DNA of 64,000 nt from Mansonella perstans (GCA_037074765.1 JBAMDO010000114.1:108431-172430); one strand, 5' to 3'; numbered from the stretch's first letter, positions 35,465 through 48,053 are shown. Notes: generated from the sequence alone by a model not told the origin. Numbers and translations are program-made.

Positions 35465-38400
35465 ATGACTCTTATTAATGAATTATTGAAAAAAGCAGAA
35501 AATGCAATTGATCATGGAGATAAACTTTTGGTACGAGCAAGTAATTCAGCACATCCACATCCTTCCGATCATTTCTCAAATATGTTCAATAGAGCGATTA
35601 CCTTCATCACTGGTATTCAGAATAAACCGGTTCCTATTCAAATTTGTGTTGGGTCTACCACCGGATGGCAAGTCTTCTTTTCTGCCCTATCTGATTAACT
35701 CTTATCAAATACTTGGCATTGAATAGTGGTGAAATCGAAATTGATGTAATTAAGGATTAATACGATAATTTTCTGTAGTCACTACATTGACTGAATCTTA
35801 ACCATTGCATCACAGATCATTGACTAAAGATTTAGTTCCAAAAAAAAAAAAAAATTAAAACCAAATATTAGCAAATATATTTGACATATTAATTTGTTAA
35901 GAATGTATTTTTGAGCTTACAGAAATTTTGATGCCTAAGATTTATTATGATAAAAGAAGGAACTTTAATTTCCACGAATCATGTTTTTTCACTGAAGCAT
36001 TTCTTTCAGTAGTATATATAAAGAATATCACAGCCGTTTTTCTGTGCTATTTAGTACTATTTCAGGATAACAGGATATGTGTTCACGAAGGGAAGCAAAG
36101 TAGTAGCAGGTGTTATTGGGTGCTCTTTGATTTTACTCCAGGTTTTTTCTGTAATTTCTTGACCAAACATTTTCTTCTTGATGCCTACTAAACTTTGTTT
36201 TCTTGACTAATATTTTTTGCTTGACATCTGTTAAGCCAGTTGGTCTTTTTTAACAAATAAATAGTGGGATTTCATCGTTTCTTTGAGATATGGTATGGTA
36301 GCATAGTTATATGCTATGTGACAGCTGCAATAGTCGCACAATATTTTTACTTCGTAATCATTATCTCTCATTCTTGATCCATACTTTGTTTATTTCAATG
36401 TCTTCAATATATCTGAAATCTTGTATTGCAGTGTAACGATGTAATATCGTGGTATTTTGTTCGTAGCGTCATCTCATCCTAACTTAAAATAGATCCTTTA
36501 ACCGCCGTGATTGTGTTTCTAGAGATATTCACCACCATTACCATCATGATCGCCAATCAGATGAATCAAACCTATGAGCGTATGGCAAATGTGATAGCCG
36601 CAATAACACCGTATATTCGTTACCTTGTACTACCTGTCGGTCTTTACGCTGCTAGTCGTTTCCTCTGCTCTCTAATACCTGGGCCACAGCATCGCTCGAA
36701 ACTTGACCTATGTGATCGTGCTGTATTAATCACCGGAGCCAGTTCAGGTCTTGGTCGAGAATTAGCGATTTGTTTTTATCGAAGAGGTGCTAAAGTAATT
36801 TTGACAGCACGCAGTATTGATAAGTTGAAGGAACTCTGTGAAGAGTTAAAATCATTGCCAGATGTCATAAATAGGAATGAACCAGTTTATAAGTATCTCG
36901 ATATCAGCGATCCCAACGGCGTCGTAGAATTGGTATCGCTTGCTATCAGTCAGCAAATTGATATTCTTGTTAACAATGCTGGTTTAAGCATGCGTGGAAG
37001 TTGCAAAAATACACCGATGGATGTTCATCGGCAGGTTAGCTTTTAATTCATATTTATTAAAAAAAGAAAAACTTCACCAAAACTGCTCAAATGGTCGGAG
37101 TATCTCTCGACTTTTGGGATGCGGTGACTGTAATGGATAGCATTTATCCTTTTTGGATAAATTTATTACCTTCTGAAGCATCTTTATTAATCTGACTTTT
37201 GTTCCCATTCAAGTTCAGTAACTTACGTATTGTGCGTGACATCAGTTTTGAAGTTTCCTTAAAGCTTCCAGTTCACATACTGAGTTTAAAGTGGAAGCCG
37301 AACACTTCCTCAATGTTATAATTTATATCATAGAGCATAGAGTGAGTTATATTCTTTATAGCTGTTATCTAGGATTGCCATTATTTCAATTTTCAGTAAT
37401 GAAGTGTTTCTCATTTATAAACTGCTGATTACAGTGATGTAGAGTATGTTAGTTTGTTTTCAATTTTTCTGTTTCAATTTCTAGGTCTTAATGAATTCTC
37501 AGTAAAATAGTCATTTAAGGTTATGGAGGTGAATTACTTTGGTCATGTTGCGGTAACCAAAGCATTGCTTGATTATATTCCGGAAGATGGGGCAATTGTG
37601 TATATAAGCAGCGTACAGGGTCGTATCGCTGTACCGTATCGAAGTGCTTATTCAGCTAGTAAGCACGCAGCTGAGGTGTTGCTTCGTTTAATTTTATTTT
37701 TGACCTCTAATTTTTTTTCTCTCTAATGTAGGAGACAAGTTTTATTACCAAAGATTTTACGATTTAAATTACGTGACTGATAATATCTACCTTGTTGTGT
37801 CATCAAACGTTCTAAATTAAGAATATATCAAATGTTCTGAATTAAAAATACTAAACGATCTTTTTGCTGGAATGTTAAATGAATTCCAGGCTTTCTTCGA
37901 TTGTTTACGTACTGAAGAACGATTTAAGACGCAGGTTCTCGTTGTAAGTGCGACTTACTTGAATACAGGTTTTGGTCGTCATGCGCTTACTACAGAAGGT
38001 AAACCGATGGATGATGATGACCCTAACCAGGCAAAAGGGCTCGAACCGAGTTATGCGGCTGAATGCATTATAAATGCTCTCGTAAACCGAAACACGGAAT
38101 TAATTCTTGCACCATTAAGCAATCGTTTCGCCATTTTTCTACGGTGGTTCTATCCCGCCCTTTACTTCTATATAATGTATCGGAGAGGTCTTAAAGATTC
38201 AAGCGTTAAAAAAAAGTAGTTGGTTGGCATGGACGGACCAGCGACTTGAGAAATTTGATTTGGTTGAGGTTTTCAAGCAGTAAATTTCAATATTGGACGC
38301 AACAAATAATTTTGATCATCGATTAATTGAAAAAGAAATCACGCAAAAGTCAAAGAATAAAGTATGTTCCACCTATTCCACAGGAATTATTAATTACTTT

Positions 38401-39825
38401 AGACGTCCTGAAGTAGAAATGTCATTGAATTTCTAATCCTTTTCAGTCACTTTAAGCTCTTGATCAATTTTATGAAGCCTTTGATGCAATGTACATTTAG
38501 CTATATGCTATGTTATTTATTCATATTTTTATTTATTTATTTTTTGGTGAAGTTAAGGTGGAACAGCGCAAATAAGTCACTTTCTATGATTTCCTTAATT
38601 GGTTTTATTTTTTCTTTCTGGTAGACTATATGTTTGATTTTACGTATTCCTTTTATGGCCTCATATCTTTTGCACGCTTTCAATCACGCTTTACAACGAT
38701 GGCTTATTAACTTTTTTAATAATTATTGTAATCAGATCATTTTCTATACATATCATCGCAATATTTTCTTCAATATAGTACTGTAGTAATTTCCATGATT
38801 GCGCATTGCATTGAATAACAGTTTTCAGAAAATTAAATTGTGTTTTTGTTTTGTTTCATTGCTTTTGTATGTTCAATTATCCATTCTTTCACTATGATTT
38901 TTTAATGTATATGATCAGAGTTTTTCTCGCTAGCAAATTACTAATTTCTTGGGTCTTTGTTTTTCTTGATTAAGCGGGCAGCTGTTACTTGGCGTATTTT
39001 GATTTGCGGTTTCTATTGATATTCAACAAGAATGGAGGGAAAGGAAACTAGTTTTTTTTTTTTTACACTTTCTTACCAGAAGACTTCTTTATCGCTACTC
39101 CAGATAATTTCAGAATAAAAAATAAAGCAGGTAATTTCAAACCTGTCTTTTTTTTTTTTTTTTTTTTAATGCAGAATTAACACCAAAACTCACTTCATAT
39201 CTTACGATTTTTTTGATGGTTTAGCGAAAAGAGGTAACTGGTATAGATTGATTGGCTGTATCACAATTTAACTGCAAACAGCACTTGTTACCTGCTAATC
39301 AGTAATGATGAATTTCAGTTTTGTAACTGCCGAGGCTATATCAAATTTAATCAGTCGAAGCTGCAACATGATATTGAACAACTGCGAAATGATATCACGC
39401 GTATGACAAATCGTAGAAGTACTGTATCAGAAGGGGAGGTAAATTTTTTTTTTTTTTTGTCTCTGTACAAATTAATTGGATTGATTAGATAATGCTGTAC
39501 TGTTTTTAATGAAACTTAGCTGTGTGGTACACCTTAAAAAAAGAAAAATCACGAATTCATATCTAACTACTTCTGACAATGGTGGGACCTAGTGTGTTCA
39601 AACTCATTCACTTTGGACATTCCATCATCTAATCACAGTAGTATCTGTGACTGCATTTCTGTTATTGGATATATGAATTTTCAGTTTCGCTGTACTCAGT
39701 CCATTCATTTTTGTTTAGATTTTTTTTTCTTTTTTTTTTTGCAGATAAGTGATTTTCTGCGAAACAATGCGTATTTGTTGGGTAGTTACAGTGCTGGATT
39801 CCTGCTAGGATATACATTTGCATGA
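35465..39825 (+). CDS. fndc-1: FUN14-domain protein, FUNDC1-like
   Basis: FUN14-family mitochondrial outer-membrane protein; FUNDC1 is a mitophagy receptor. Exons 35465-35667, 36066-36141, 39319-39438, 39745-39825 give 159 aa (human FUNDC1 is 155). Domain order fits the family: [14 protein letters not shown], then [19 protein letters not shown] with a hydrophobic run ending LILLQ, then [20 protein letters not shown], and a C-terminal [16 protein letters not shown] membrane segment. Intron 1 must use a GC donor (ATG|GCAAGT) to give the conserved Trp-Ile-Thr-Gly frame. Intron 2 is 3.2 kb and contains the complete DHRS7B-like gene on the same strand. The N-terminus shows no clear aromatic-x-x-Leu/Ile/Val LC3-binding motif, unlike human FUNDC1. 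The start ATG follows a TTTTCAG site by 24 bp. I am confident of the family and fairly confident of the exon chain. Confidence 0.88.
36546..38219 (+). CDS. Short-chain dehydrogenase/reductase, DHRS7B-like (nested)
   Basis: Classical NAD(P)H-dependent SDR with an N-terminal membrane anchor, closest in layout to DHRS7B, which acts in peroxisomal/ER ether-lipid synthesis. Exons 36546-37034, 37520-37675, 37890-38219; both introns are phase 0; 324 aa, the same size as human DHRS7B (325). Signatures: hydrophobic segment [18 protein letters not shown], cofactor loop [31 protein letters not shown] (catalytic Ser) and [20 protein letters not shown] (Tyr-x3-Lys). The C-terminus ends in a hydrophobic [14 protein letters not shown] segment and a Lys-rich KKK tail. 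The gene lies entirely inside intron 2 of the FUNDC1-like gene, same strand. It has its own AATAAA at 38355-38360 and a TTTCTAG acceptor near 36520 that may take a spliced leader, so it is probably an independent transcript. In-frame sequence upstream of the ATG is open only from a GTG. Confidence 0.94.
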
Positions 39826-40284
39826 ATGTATAACTGTGATGGATACTGCTGAAATTCCGTTCTGTAAAATACAGATAATGTCCATAGTTGGCCGAATGAA
39901 TAACGGAATATGTCCCTATAATTACCATATCCAGAGTTATTGATAAGCTGAAAAGCTTTAGTTCGTTTTTTCCTAATAGCACCCTCTTTTCGTTGCTTTT
40001 GCAACATAAGGAGATATAAAGGGATATATCTTCATAGGTTGACTCTAATTACCTGTTATCTTATGAATACAACCATGGAACATTATCCATAATTATCCAT
40101 GTTCATTGGTTTAAAATAGTGAATGTTAATAATTCACCATTCAATGTTTCAATTTTAGCAATTTTGTTTACACAATTAATCGATATTTTCACTTTATAAG
40201 TAAGTCACAATGTGGAAAATGTTTTTCAGAATCTTGTTATCCTTCACATACAAATCCACGAGTGAAATATAACTATTTCACTGT
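39826..40284. other. Convergent intergenic region
   Basis: 459 bp between the stop of the FUNDC1-like gene and the stop of the ShKT gene. No gene and no clear AATAAA for FUNDC1 were recognised. Confidence 0.5.
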
Positions 40285-43200
40285 TTAACAGTAACTGCAA
40301 GTTTTTTCACAGTATTTTTGGGCAAATCTTGGGTACTTGCGGCAGTCTGCCTTCTCGCAATATTGATTGCTATCGATACATGGACCTGAACAAAATTCGA
40401 TTACGTTATGGAAGTACAAAAATAGGAAAGTTGCTGGAATCATTAGAAATTATAAAAGTTCAATAATTGTAATCTCAATTGACTTCGAATATCTTCTTGT
40501 CTTAAGCATTTTACCACTTCAATAAAAAGGTAATTTAATTAAGCGTAGATTTCTCGAGAACTTGTTATTTTGTAAGGAAATCTTAAATGTATTATACTGA
40601 AAGTGAGGCAGTGTACCTGTTCTGCCGGGATATCTTCTTAGAATTCCTTCTGATGATGTTTTCATTGTTGGCTGCTGTATAAATGTCGATGACGAAGAAG
40701 GTTTACGGACTGAATCAGTTCGGCTACTGATGGATGAATGTCGTGAATGTTGTGTCGATATATCATCACCAATTCCAGAAGTTGGACGATATCTTGATGT
40801 CGACTCTCTGAAGCTACTACCGCTATCATCATTATCAAGAGTAATCATACTACCTCGATCTAAATTATCAGCAGCGGGAGATTCAAGATCGATTTTTTCA
40901 CCACAAAAACCACAGGTCTTAGCACATTTTGTACGCGCATTGTATGGTTGATCTAGACAAGATTGCTGCGAACATTGAGGATCCTGATCCCTGCATTCAC
41001 TTCTTCCAGCTGTTCCGGATGCTTTACCTGAAACTTTTGAAGAGAAAAATGAACTCTGATATAATTAACAAACAATTTTCAATAACTTAATAATATTTTT
41101 TTCAATCATAATTTGCATTTATGATACATGAATTCAACAATACTATTATATGTATAAAAAAAAAGGAAAAAATATAATCAATTCATTATCAAATAGTTTG
41201 CAAGATATTTCAGTATTATTGTCACATGATATGTATGACAATAATAAGACAATATTTGAAGATTTTAGCGTTAAATTTTTCTACATAGATATCAAATCAA
41301 ATTCTGTTAACAAACCTCGCCGTAAGTCATCACGTTCATCTAATTCAGAAATCCGGCTTCGTTGTCTGTTATCAGTGTGAGATAAATATCGACTATCAAT
41401 ATTTGTTCTTGTGTCACTTCTATCAATTACTTGTTGACGGCAAAATCCGCATGTTTTAGCACAACGTGCTTTAGCAGTGTACGGATAATCTTTGCAAATT
41501 TGTTGGTGGCAGTCACTGTTCAAATCAATGCAATCTAATTCCTTCTCTTAAAATTAATTAGCATTTTGTTATACTTGGAAAAAACTGATAATAACATGGA
41601 TTTGAATAATCATTTTGCAAACCAACAGTTTTAAATCTATTTGAATTGAGATTTTTTCTTTCGCCTGCTCTCTCTCTCTTTTTCTTGCTCAAATCTACAA
41701 TTTCTATGTTTGAGTAACTATTGAGACATTACTATTTATGTCACATTCGATTTTTCAACCGAATATTTTTTTTTCTTTTTTGATTATCGTTCAACAGCGA
41801 TCAAAGATAAATATTTCTAATCTTTATGATAATCCGATCGATTTGAAAGTGAAGAGACGGTAATAATATTAAATTGAATAACTTGATATAAATGATAAAG
41901 GGATGAGTAAGGTGTAAAAATCAAATAATTTAGGACAAGATACTTGTCACTGATATCTGTTATTGAATAAATTATATTGATTTCATATATAATAAAGATT
42001 ACTACGGAAACGGATTAATTAGGGAAAGCAATTTGCTTCGAACTGTTTCAGCGTTAATATGCCCAGCGGTGTGTTGGCGTAATTGGAAAAAATAAGTCTA
42101 GGACAGAACCTTTTAAAAACCTAGAATGTGACAGGATATTACTGGTAATTCGATAATGTTAAGAACTGATACCACAACTTCCAGTAATATCACTACGTTC
42201 TTTGATCTGTATAGATGTGTGACGACTTGGTGACATCGTAGCAAAAGTTGTGACATTGACAGTGGTGACATCCGGTAAGGATTGTAACATTGACGAAATA
42301 GTTTGCTCCATTAATAATACAAAATTTGCATGTTTAGAGCATTCTTCTTCAGTCATAAAAGGCCGTTAAGATTTTTGCACTAAGATTTTTATTTACTTTT
42401 TGCAATTAAGATTTTTGTCAAAACATAAAACATTAAGTTTATTTTCTGCAAGGCAGTTCTGATGCTACTAAGTGGAAAGCAAAGCAGAATTACTGAAACA
42501 TTGGTTATAATCCTGGAAAAGCGAGGCTTAATTGATGAGACATTGATTTTAATCCTAGACCATCATTTATATTTTATCACAAGATTTATGATAATTTGTT
42601 TTTCTCAAATCTTTAAAATTTTACGATTTTAAAATTTGAGTATGAATAAAATTTCCAACCAAACACAGTAATTCTTTCTATTTGCTTTTCTTTTTTTACA
42701 GCCGTATTTATAAATTAATTTCTTGTTACCTTTATTGAGAATTGTTGATTCAGTGATTCCACTTCCTGATGCTAAATTTTGTTGATGTGACGAGGAGGAT
42801 TTTGATGACAAATGATCTTTCCTCCCACTTCCAGATGACAAATCCTTGCATAGGCCACAAAATTTAGCGCAACGTGCTTTAGCTGTGTAGGGATAATTTC
42901 GACAAACATCTTGTGAACAATCGGGATCTTTATCGTAGCATAAACTTTCTATTCTACTACCAGTAGTGTTGCTAGATAAAATACCTAAAAATTATACCTA
43001 TATAGGTACAAATATCTATACCTACATATATTTTAAATTTTTAATTAATTTTAATATCTCAGTCATTGATAATTTGGAAAAATTTTCTGACTATACACAG
43101 TAATTATTTCCATTCGTTTTTTTCAGCCATATTTATAGATAAATTCCTTATTACGTTTGCTGGTAATTGTTGATTCAGTGATTCCACTTCTCGACAAATG

Positions 43201-44063
43201 ACTTCTTCCACTTCCGGATGACAAATCCTTGCATAAGCCACAAAATTTAGCGCAACGTTCTTTAGCTGTGTAGGGATAGTTTCGACAAACATCTTGTGAA
43301 CAGTCGGGATCTTTGTCGTAGCATAAACTTCCTGTTTTACTATCAGTTTTGCTGCTTGATAAAGTATCTAAAAATTATATACTTATAAGTGTTAGGTAGC
43401 TATACTTACATATTTTTTAAATTTGTAATTAATTTTAGTAATCTTAAAGACTGATAATTTGATGTTTTGTTATGTTCTCACATCTTATTTTTTACAAGAA
43501 TAAATCAAAGAAACTTTTCTTTTTTTTTAAAAAACAGTTGTGACTTTTCAAATTAAATCCCTTTGCAACAGCTGCTATTGCAAAAAAATCACTTCAATTT
43601 AGCAACAACTGCTGCGAGTGAAATTCTAGAAATTTTGAGTACATATTGCTATTATATGCCATTCAAAAATGTAGCTAAGAACAGTGTAATTAATTATCTC
43701 AAAATAAGCATTTCCAATTATTGAAAAAAACATTTGTAAGATTTACATAATATTCTATGATGAAATTTTTTCCAGCACTGAATTATCGATTAATTTTGTC
43801 TTTTTCTCATATTTACAGTCTTAAATTCATTCGTTGGCTCCAGTACTATAATTTCCTATCATTTTCATTGTTGATATCAAGTTATCATCATATATCTAAT
43901 ATTTTTTATCATTTTCATTTTTCCTATGTAAAAAAAAAAAAAAAAAATGAGAGAAACTTTAAAAAATTATGAAAGAAAAAACTTATGTATTCCCGAAAAT
44001 ATCATTACCCTTTCCGGAAATCACATCGATGAAAAGCAATGTAAGAACAATATATTGAAACAT
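40285..44063 (-). CDS. Secreted protein with five ShKT domains
   Basis: Extracellular cysteine-rich protein. Exons: 44063-44009 (signal peptide MFQYIVLTLLFIDVISGKG), 43367-43155, 42984-42730, probable 42346-42167, 41546-41316, 41027-40617, 40385-40285; every intron is phase 1, giving about 481 aa (422 without the 42346-42167 exon). Five exons each carry one six-cysteine ShKT module, recognisable by C-YDKDPD-C, CRNYPYTAK and CAKFCGLC, or CAKTCGFC in modules 3 and 4; the last ends KYCEKTCSYC at the stop. The linkers are rich in Ser, Gly, Asp and Arg. Modules 1 and 2 are nearly identical, including flanking intron sequence. The exon without ShKT is Ser/Thr-rich with an N-glycosylation site (NVT), and its acceptor is weak. 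ShKT modules are abundant in nematode secreted proteins, often as appendages of enzymes; here no enzyme domain is seen. The function of this one is unknown. Potassium-channel block is known for the founding sea-anemone peptide and should not be assumed here. Confidence 0.88.
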
Positions 44064-45737
44064 TTCGTTTGTTAAAGACTAAAAAGAAATAAAATAAATT
44101 TTTGCAAATTTAAATGCGAACAAATTAATCGCAGATATGACATGAAAATTGCATTTGCCAAAAAAAAAAGAAAAAAAAATGTAAAATAATTTATCCCAAA
44201 AAAATGGTAAGAATAGTTTATGGAACTACTTGTGAATTTCAAAAGAATGTGATGTCTTAAATTTAATTGATTATAGCAATACAAAGAAGATGTTGGAATT
44301 TTTCAGACTTCAATTCTTAAATTCAAAAATTACAAAAAATAAAAAAAAACTCTTTGTTAGTTAAAAAATTTTCTAACTTACTCACATGCAATGCGATAAT
44401 TTAAACTAAAAATTAAAGAAATTTAATTAGCAAATTAATTACATTGTCGTTTATACTTGAATTACAAAATAATGTTTAAAAAATGAAATACAGAAAGATA
44501 AGAAAGAAAAGAGAGGATTGCACTTGAAAGGAAAGAAGTTATTAAGGCACATTTGGAGGTATTGAAAAGCAGATGAAAGTAAATGAAATATTAGCAAGGA
44601 TACACTGTTTATGTAATAAACCATTCACTTCAAAAAAAAAACATTCCTTACAAATCAGTGAATCAGTCAGATCATACAGCTGTTTCATCACTGACTGAAA
44701 CTATATGATCAACATCTGAAGTAGAAGTTAGAAGTCATTTATTTTCGAATAAGAAACTCATTACAATTTTTTAAAATTTTAGTTAGACAAAAGGCAGAAA
44801 GTTGAATTAGTAGTGAAAAGAAAAAAGAATTAATGGATTAGAATGAATCCGAAAGAATTCTGTTAAGTTCGAAAATTCCAAAAAAACAAAATTTCCTAGA
44901 AGTTCTTTTTTTTCAAATGTACTATATTTCAGACCAGGCTCATTTTTATTTTACAAAAACTTTAAAATTGAAAAGAATAATCATTTCTTGTTATTTTGCT
45001 ACAAAAATATCTTTTCGTTAAAAAAATAAAAAAATAAAAGCATTGATAAGAAAGTGTAATTTTGGCAAATTATATATAGTTAGGTCATTTTTGTAATGAA
45101 AAATCTATAATAGTGCAGTTTATGGATTAATATGAATCAAGCATTATTTTCATTCATGAAAAAAATTAAGAAAATAAGAATTAAAGTTTGTAATAAGAAA
45201 AAATAAAAATTTGAAGTTTGTAATAAGGATCGAAATTTTTAGAAAAAAATTAAAGTCTTTAAGATTAAAATTTTGCAAATTTCAAACATTCCTGATCCAT
45301 TCAAAACAATAAATTTAAAAGGAGAAAAATGTGACAAAAATATTTATTGATGAGAAATTTCCATTTATTGGTTTGCTGTTTCTCAGATTTCTCGTAAAAA
45401 GCTGTCACATTAAATTTGCTCATTACAACCAGTGGTAATTTCATGGAAACAGTAAAATCCAAACTGAACCTAATTAATTTGCATGAAATTTGCTTCCCAC
45501 TACAACACAAAAAACCAATACTAAAGAATTTTTTTATCACAAATTGCGAGAAATACGACAACTATTGCATTTGCCAATGCATAAAAATAAAATTACGGTA
45601 GATTACATATATATATATGGTAATGGGTAATTTACTGCAAATGCATAATCGCGGTAAATTACCGTTAATACATAGTCACAATAAACTACTGCAAATGCAT
45701 AATTACGATAGCATCATGGTTCATTTTAGAATGTAAG
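44064..45737. promoter_or_regulatory. Divergent upstream region ShKT gene / LIM gene
   Basis: Very AT-rich, with no exon seen. Close to the LIM gene, a 16-bp sequence 'actgcaaatgcataat' occurs exactly at 45634-45649 and 45688-45703, with a small palindrome 'ggtaaattacc' between them. These could be regulatory sites; no direct evidence exists. Confidence 0.4.
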
Positions 45738-48053
45738 ATGCAGAGTACATCGGAAAGTGGAAATGATTCGGATTTTCTTTCGAAAATTTGCGAAACGTCA
45801 GGCTCAACCAAAATATCACCAAATGAATTACCGACAAAAAGTGGACATAAATGGATGGTTTGCTGTAACAATTGTAAGCAACCAGTCACACGAAAGCAAG
45901 CTTCCATGGTATTACTGTAAAAATTAATAAATTTTCGAAAAAACAATATTAAAATTTTGAAATGCTGAAAATCTAAACAGTCTAAATTCATGAAATATTA
46001 GTTTTAATAATTGGCTTACCTGCTTATTATTTAGTTTTAAGTGAAAAAAAAAACACATATAAATAACGGAATTAAGCAAAAATCCAGTACACTTCCATTA
46101 GAAATAAAAAATTCCAAATCAAATATTTAAAAATTAAAGATGGGAAGAAAGTTCAACTAGATATATTCAACTGACTACTCATACTGCATTGCTAAGTTGT
46201 AAAATATGATAAAAAGAAGTCTACTAGCTAAATTTTATTGTTGTGATTAATTGAGCACTTCAATGCAATTAAAAAAAAATAAAAAAAAAAACTATCAACA
46301 TTTTTATCAATAGAACTTTATTGATCAAGCGATCAATGCAAACTGATGGATTGGTCGCTCGATCAAAAATGTTTACTTAAATTATGCGAAATTACTTAAG
46401 CATAATGTAATCTATTCATTGAATAAAATATGGCATCGTGAACATTTCACATGTATTCGTTGCAAATGCTTGGTCGGTTACAATGAGCGGCCATTTCGGA
46501 AATGTCGGAGCAATCGGGATTATCCGATCTGTATTGATTGCTATATGGAGAAATATCATCCAAAATGCAACGGTAATTTAACTGTACTGATTACTGATCA
46601 CTGTATCACATAAATTGTCATTTGTCGAAATTCTCAAGACAAAAAAAAATGGAAATATTTATATCTCTTGAACTGCATGATTACTTTGTTTTTTAAATTC
46701 GATCACTTTTTAAAAATTTGAAATGTTTAAAAATCATTCTTCTACAGTTTGTAATAAAGCTTTACGCGAAACATATGTGAAAGCAATGAACAAATTATGG
46801 CACCGATGTTGTTTCACGTGTACCAAATGTTTTTCGCCTTTTGCAGGTAAATTTCGTCGCCTTTTGCATTTATCTCAGTTTTGTATGCAAGTTTTAATTA
46901 CATTTTTAAACTTTTTAAACAGTAAAATAAGATCGAGAACAGTGCAACTAATTAATAGCCTTTTATTATTTTATTGATGAAACATTTCAACATTGTAGCA
47001 AAAATTCTTCGATGATGGATTTAGGTGGAAAAAGAACAGTGTGACATTTCTTTGTTCAAGAACCTTTCACAATTTTCAGTTTTTCTTTCTTTTTGAAACT
47101 AATTTGAAAAATGCTGAAAAGTTTTTTTTCTTATTTTTACAAGATGGTGAATTTTTCATTTACAATGACCAGCCATATGATATTGATTGTTATTATCTTA
47201 CGAAATATGCGAATGAATTTACACCGATTTCAAACAAATCTGAATTGAGTATTGAGCCAGGTGAAATGGGTAGGTATTCTTCTTATTTGTAAAACTTTAT
47301 AGAATTTTAATTATTTCTTCCATTTTGCAATTTTACCGGTAATTAGCATGTGGCGGTATTTTGCATATTTTTTAGTTTAAAGCGCTAATTGTTTGCATAC
47401 TCAGTTTTTGGAGGAAAGTTTTGAAAAAAAGCATTTGATGTATCATTCCCGAAAATTTTTGCCAATGAATATTTTGAAAGAATGAAATAAATTAAATGAA
47501 ATAATGAAATTTTTGTAATAATAATTAAAATAATTGAAGAGGAAAAAATTTGCTAATTTAAAATTGTAAAAATTTCAACCAATATTTAAATTAAAACTAA
47601 ATTTCAGATGATATTATGTCCGACGAACAGCTACTGGCGAAATCTACACAAGAATCATCGGATACATCTCAAAGCAGTGAAACAAGCAAATGTCCATCCA
47701 TGACACCGCCGCTCGAGTAAGATTTTTACAGTACTCGTAATTGGGGTTAAGTTGTAAAGTATTCCATAACGAAATTTCTTTTTTCATAATACACTCCTTC
47801 AAATATTTCCACACTGTATAATTTCTCAACAACGCTCTCTGATCACTCTTACTTGTGTTTCAGATTATCAAAATCAGGTTTTGACTCTGAATCATCATCG
47901 CTGTCAGAAATTACATCAAAGCCAGAAACTACACCAACTTCAATGCTAGGAACTACATCAATTGTAATGTCAGAAACTACATCAACTACAACGACAGAAA
48001 CTACACCAACTAAAATGCCAGAAACTACGCCACCGAAACCACAACTACAGTAA
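45738..48053 (+). CDS. Two-LIM-domain protein with Thr-rich repeat tail
   Basis: Zinc-binding adaptor-type protein. Exons 45738-45908, 46401-46572, 46748-46846, 47144-47269, 47608-47716, 47864-48053 (288 aa); phases agree. LIM1: CCNNC, then NKIWHREHFTCIRCKC, and YPICIDCYMEKYHPKC. LIM2: VCNKALRETYVKAMNKLWHR, FTCTKC, then FIYNDQPYDIDCYYLTKYAN, where only one of the final zinc ligands (the Cys) is obvious, so LIM2 may be atypical. The pattern is closest to paxillin/FHL/PINCH-type LIMs; no LD motifs, PET domain or other companion is seen, so I do not assign a symbol. After the LIMs comes an acidic/Ser segment (SSDTSQSSETSKCPS), then a tail of imperfect 10-residue repeats around ETTPT-x-M (30 bp per unit). 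A TTTTAG acceptor precedes the ATG by 8 bp. Confidence 0.85.
47925..48035 (+). repeat. 30-bp coding minisatellite in LIM gene
   Basis: About 3.7 imperfect tandem copies of a 30-bp unit within the last exon. Each encodes a decapeptide of the type (S/P)-E/G-T-T-P/S-T-x-M, and the repeat count keeps the reading frame. Thr and Ser runs of this kind can be O-glycosylated or phosphorylated. Confidence 0.8.

Noticed and set aside
20609..39825. Operon of housekeeping genes
   Set aside because: Orientation alternates and intergenic gaps exceed the ~100 bp typical of nematode operons.
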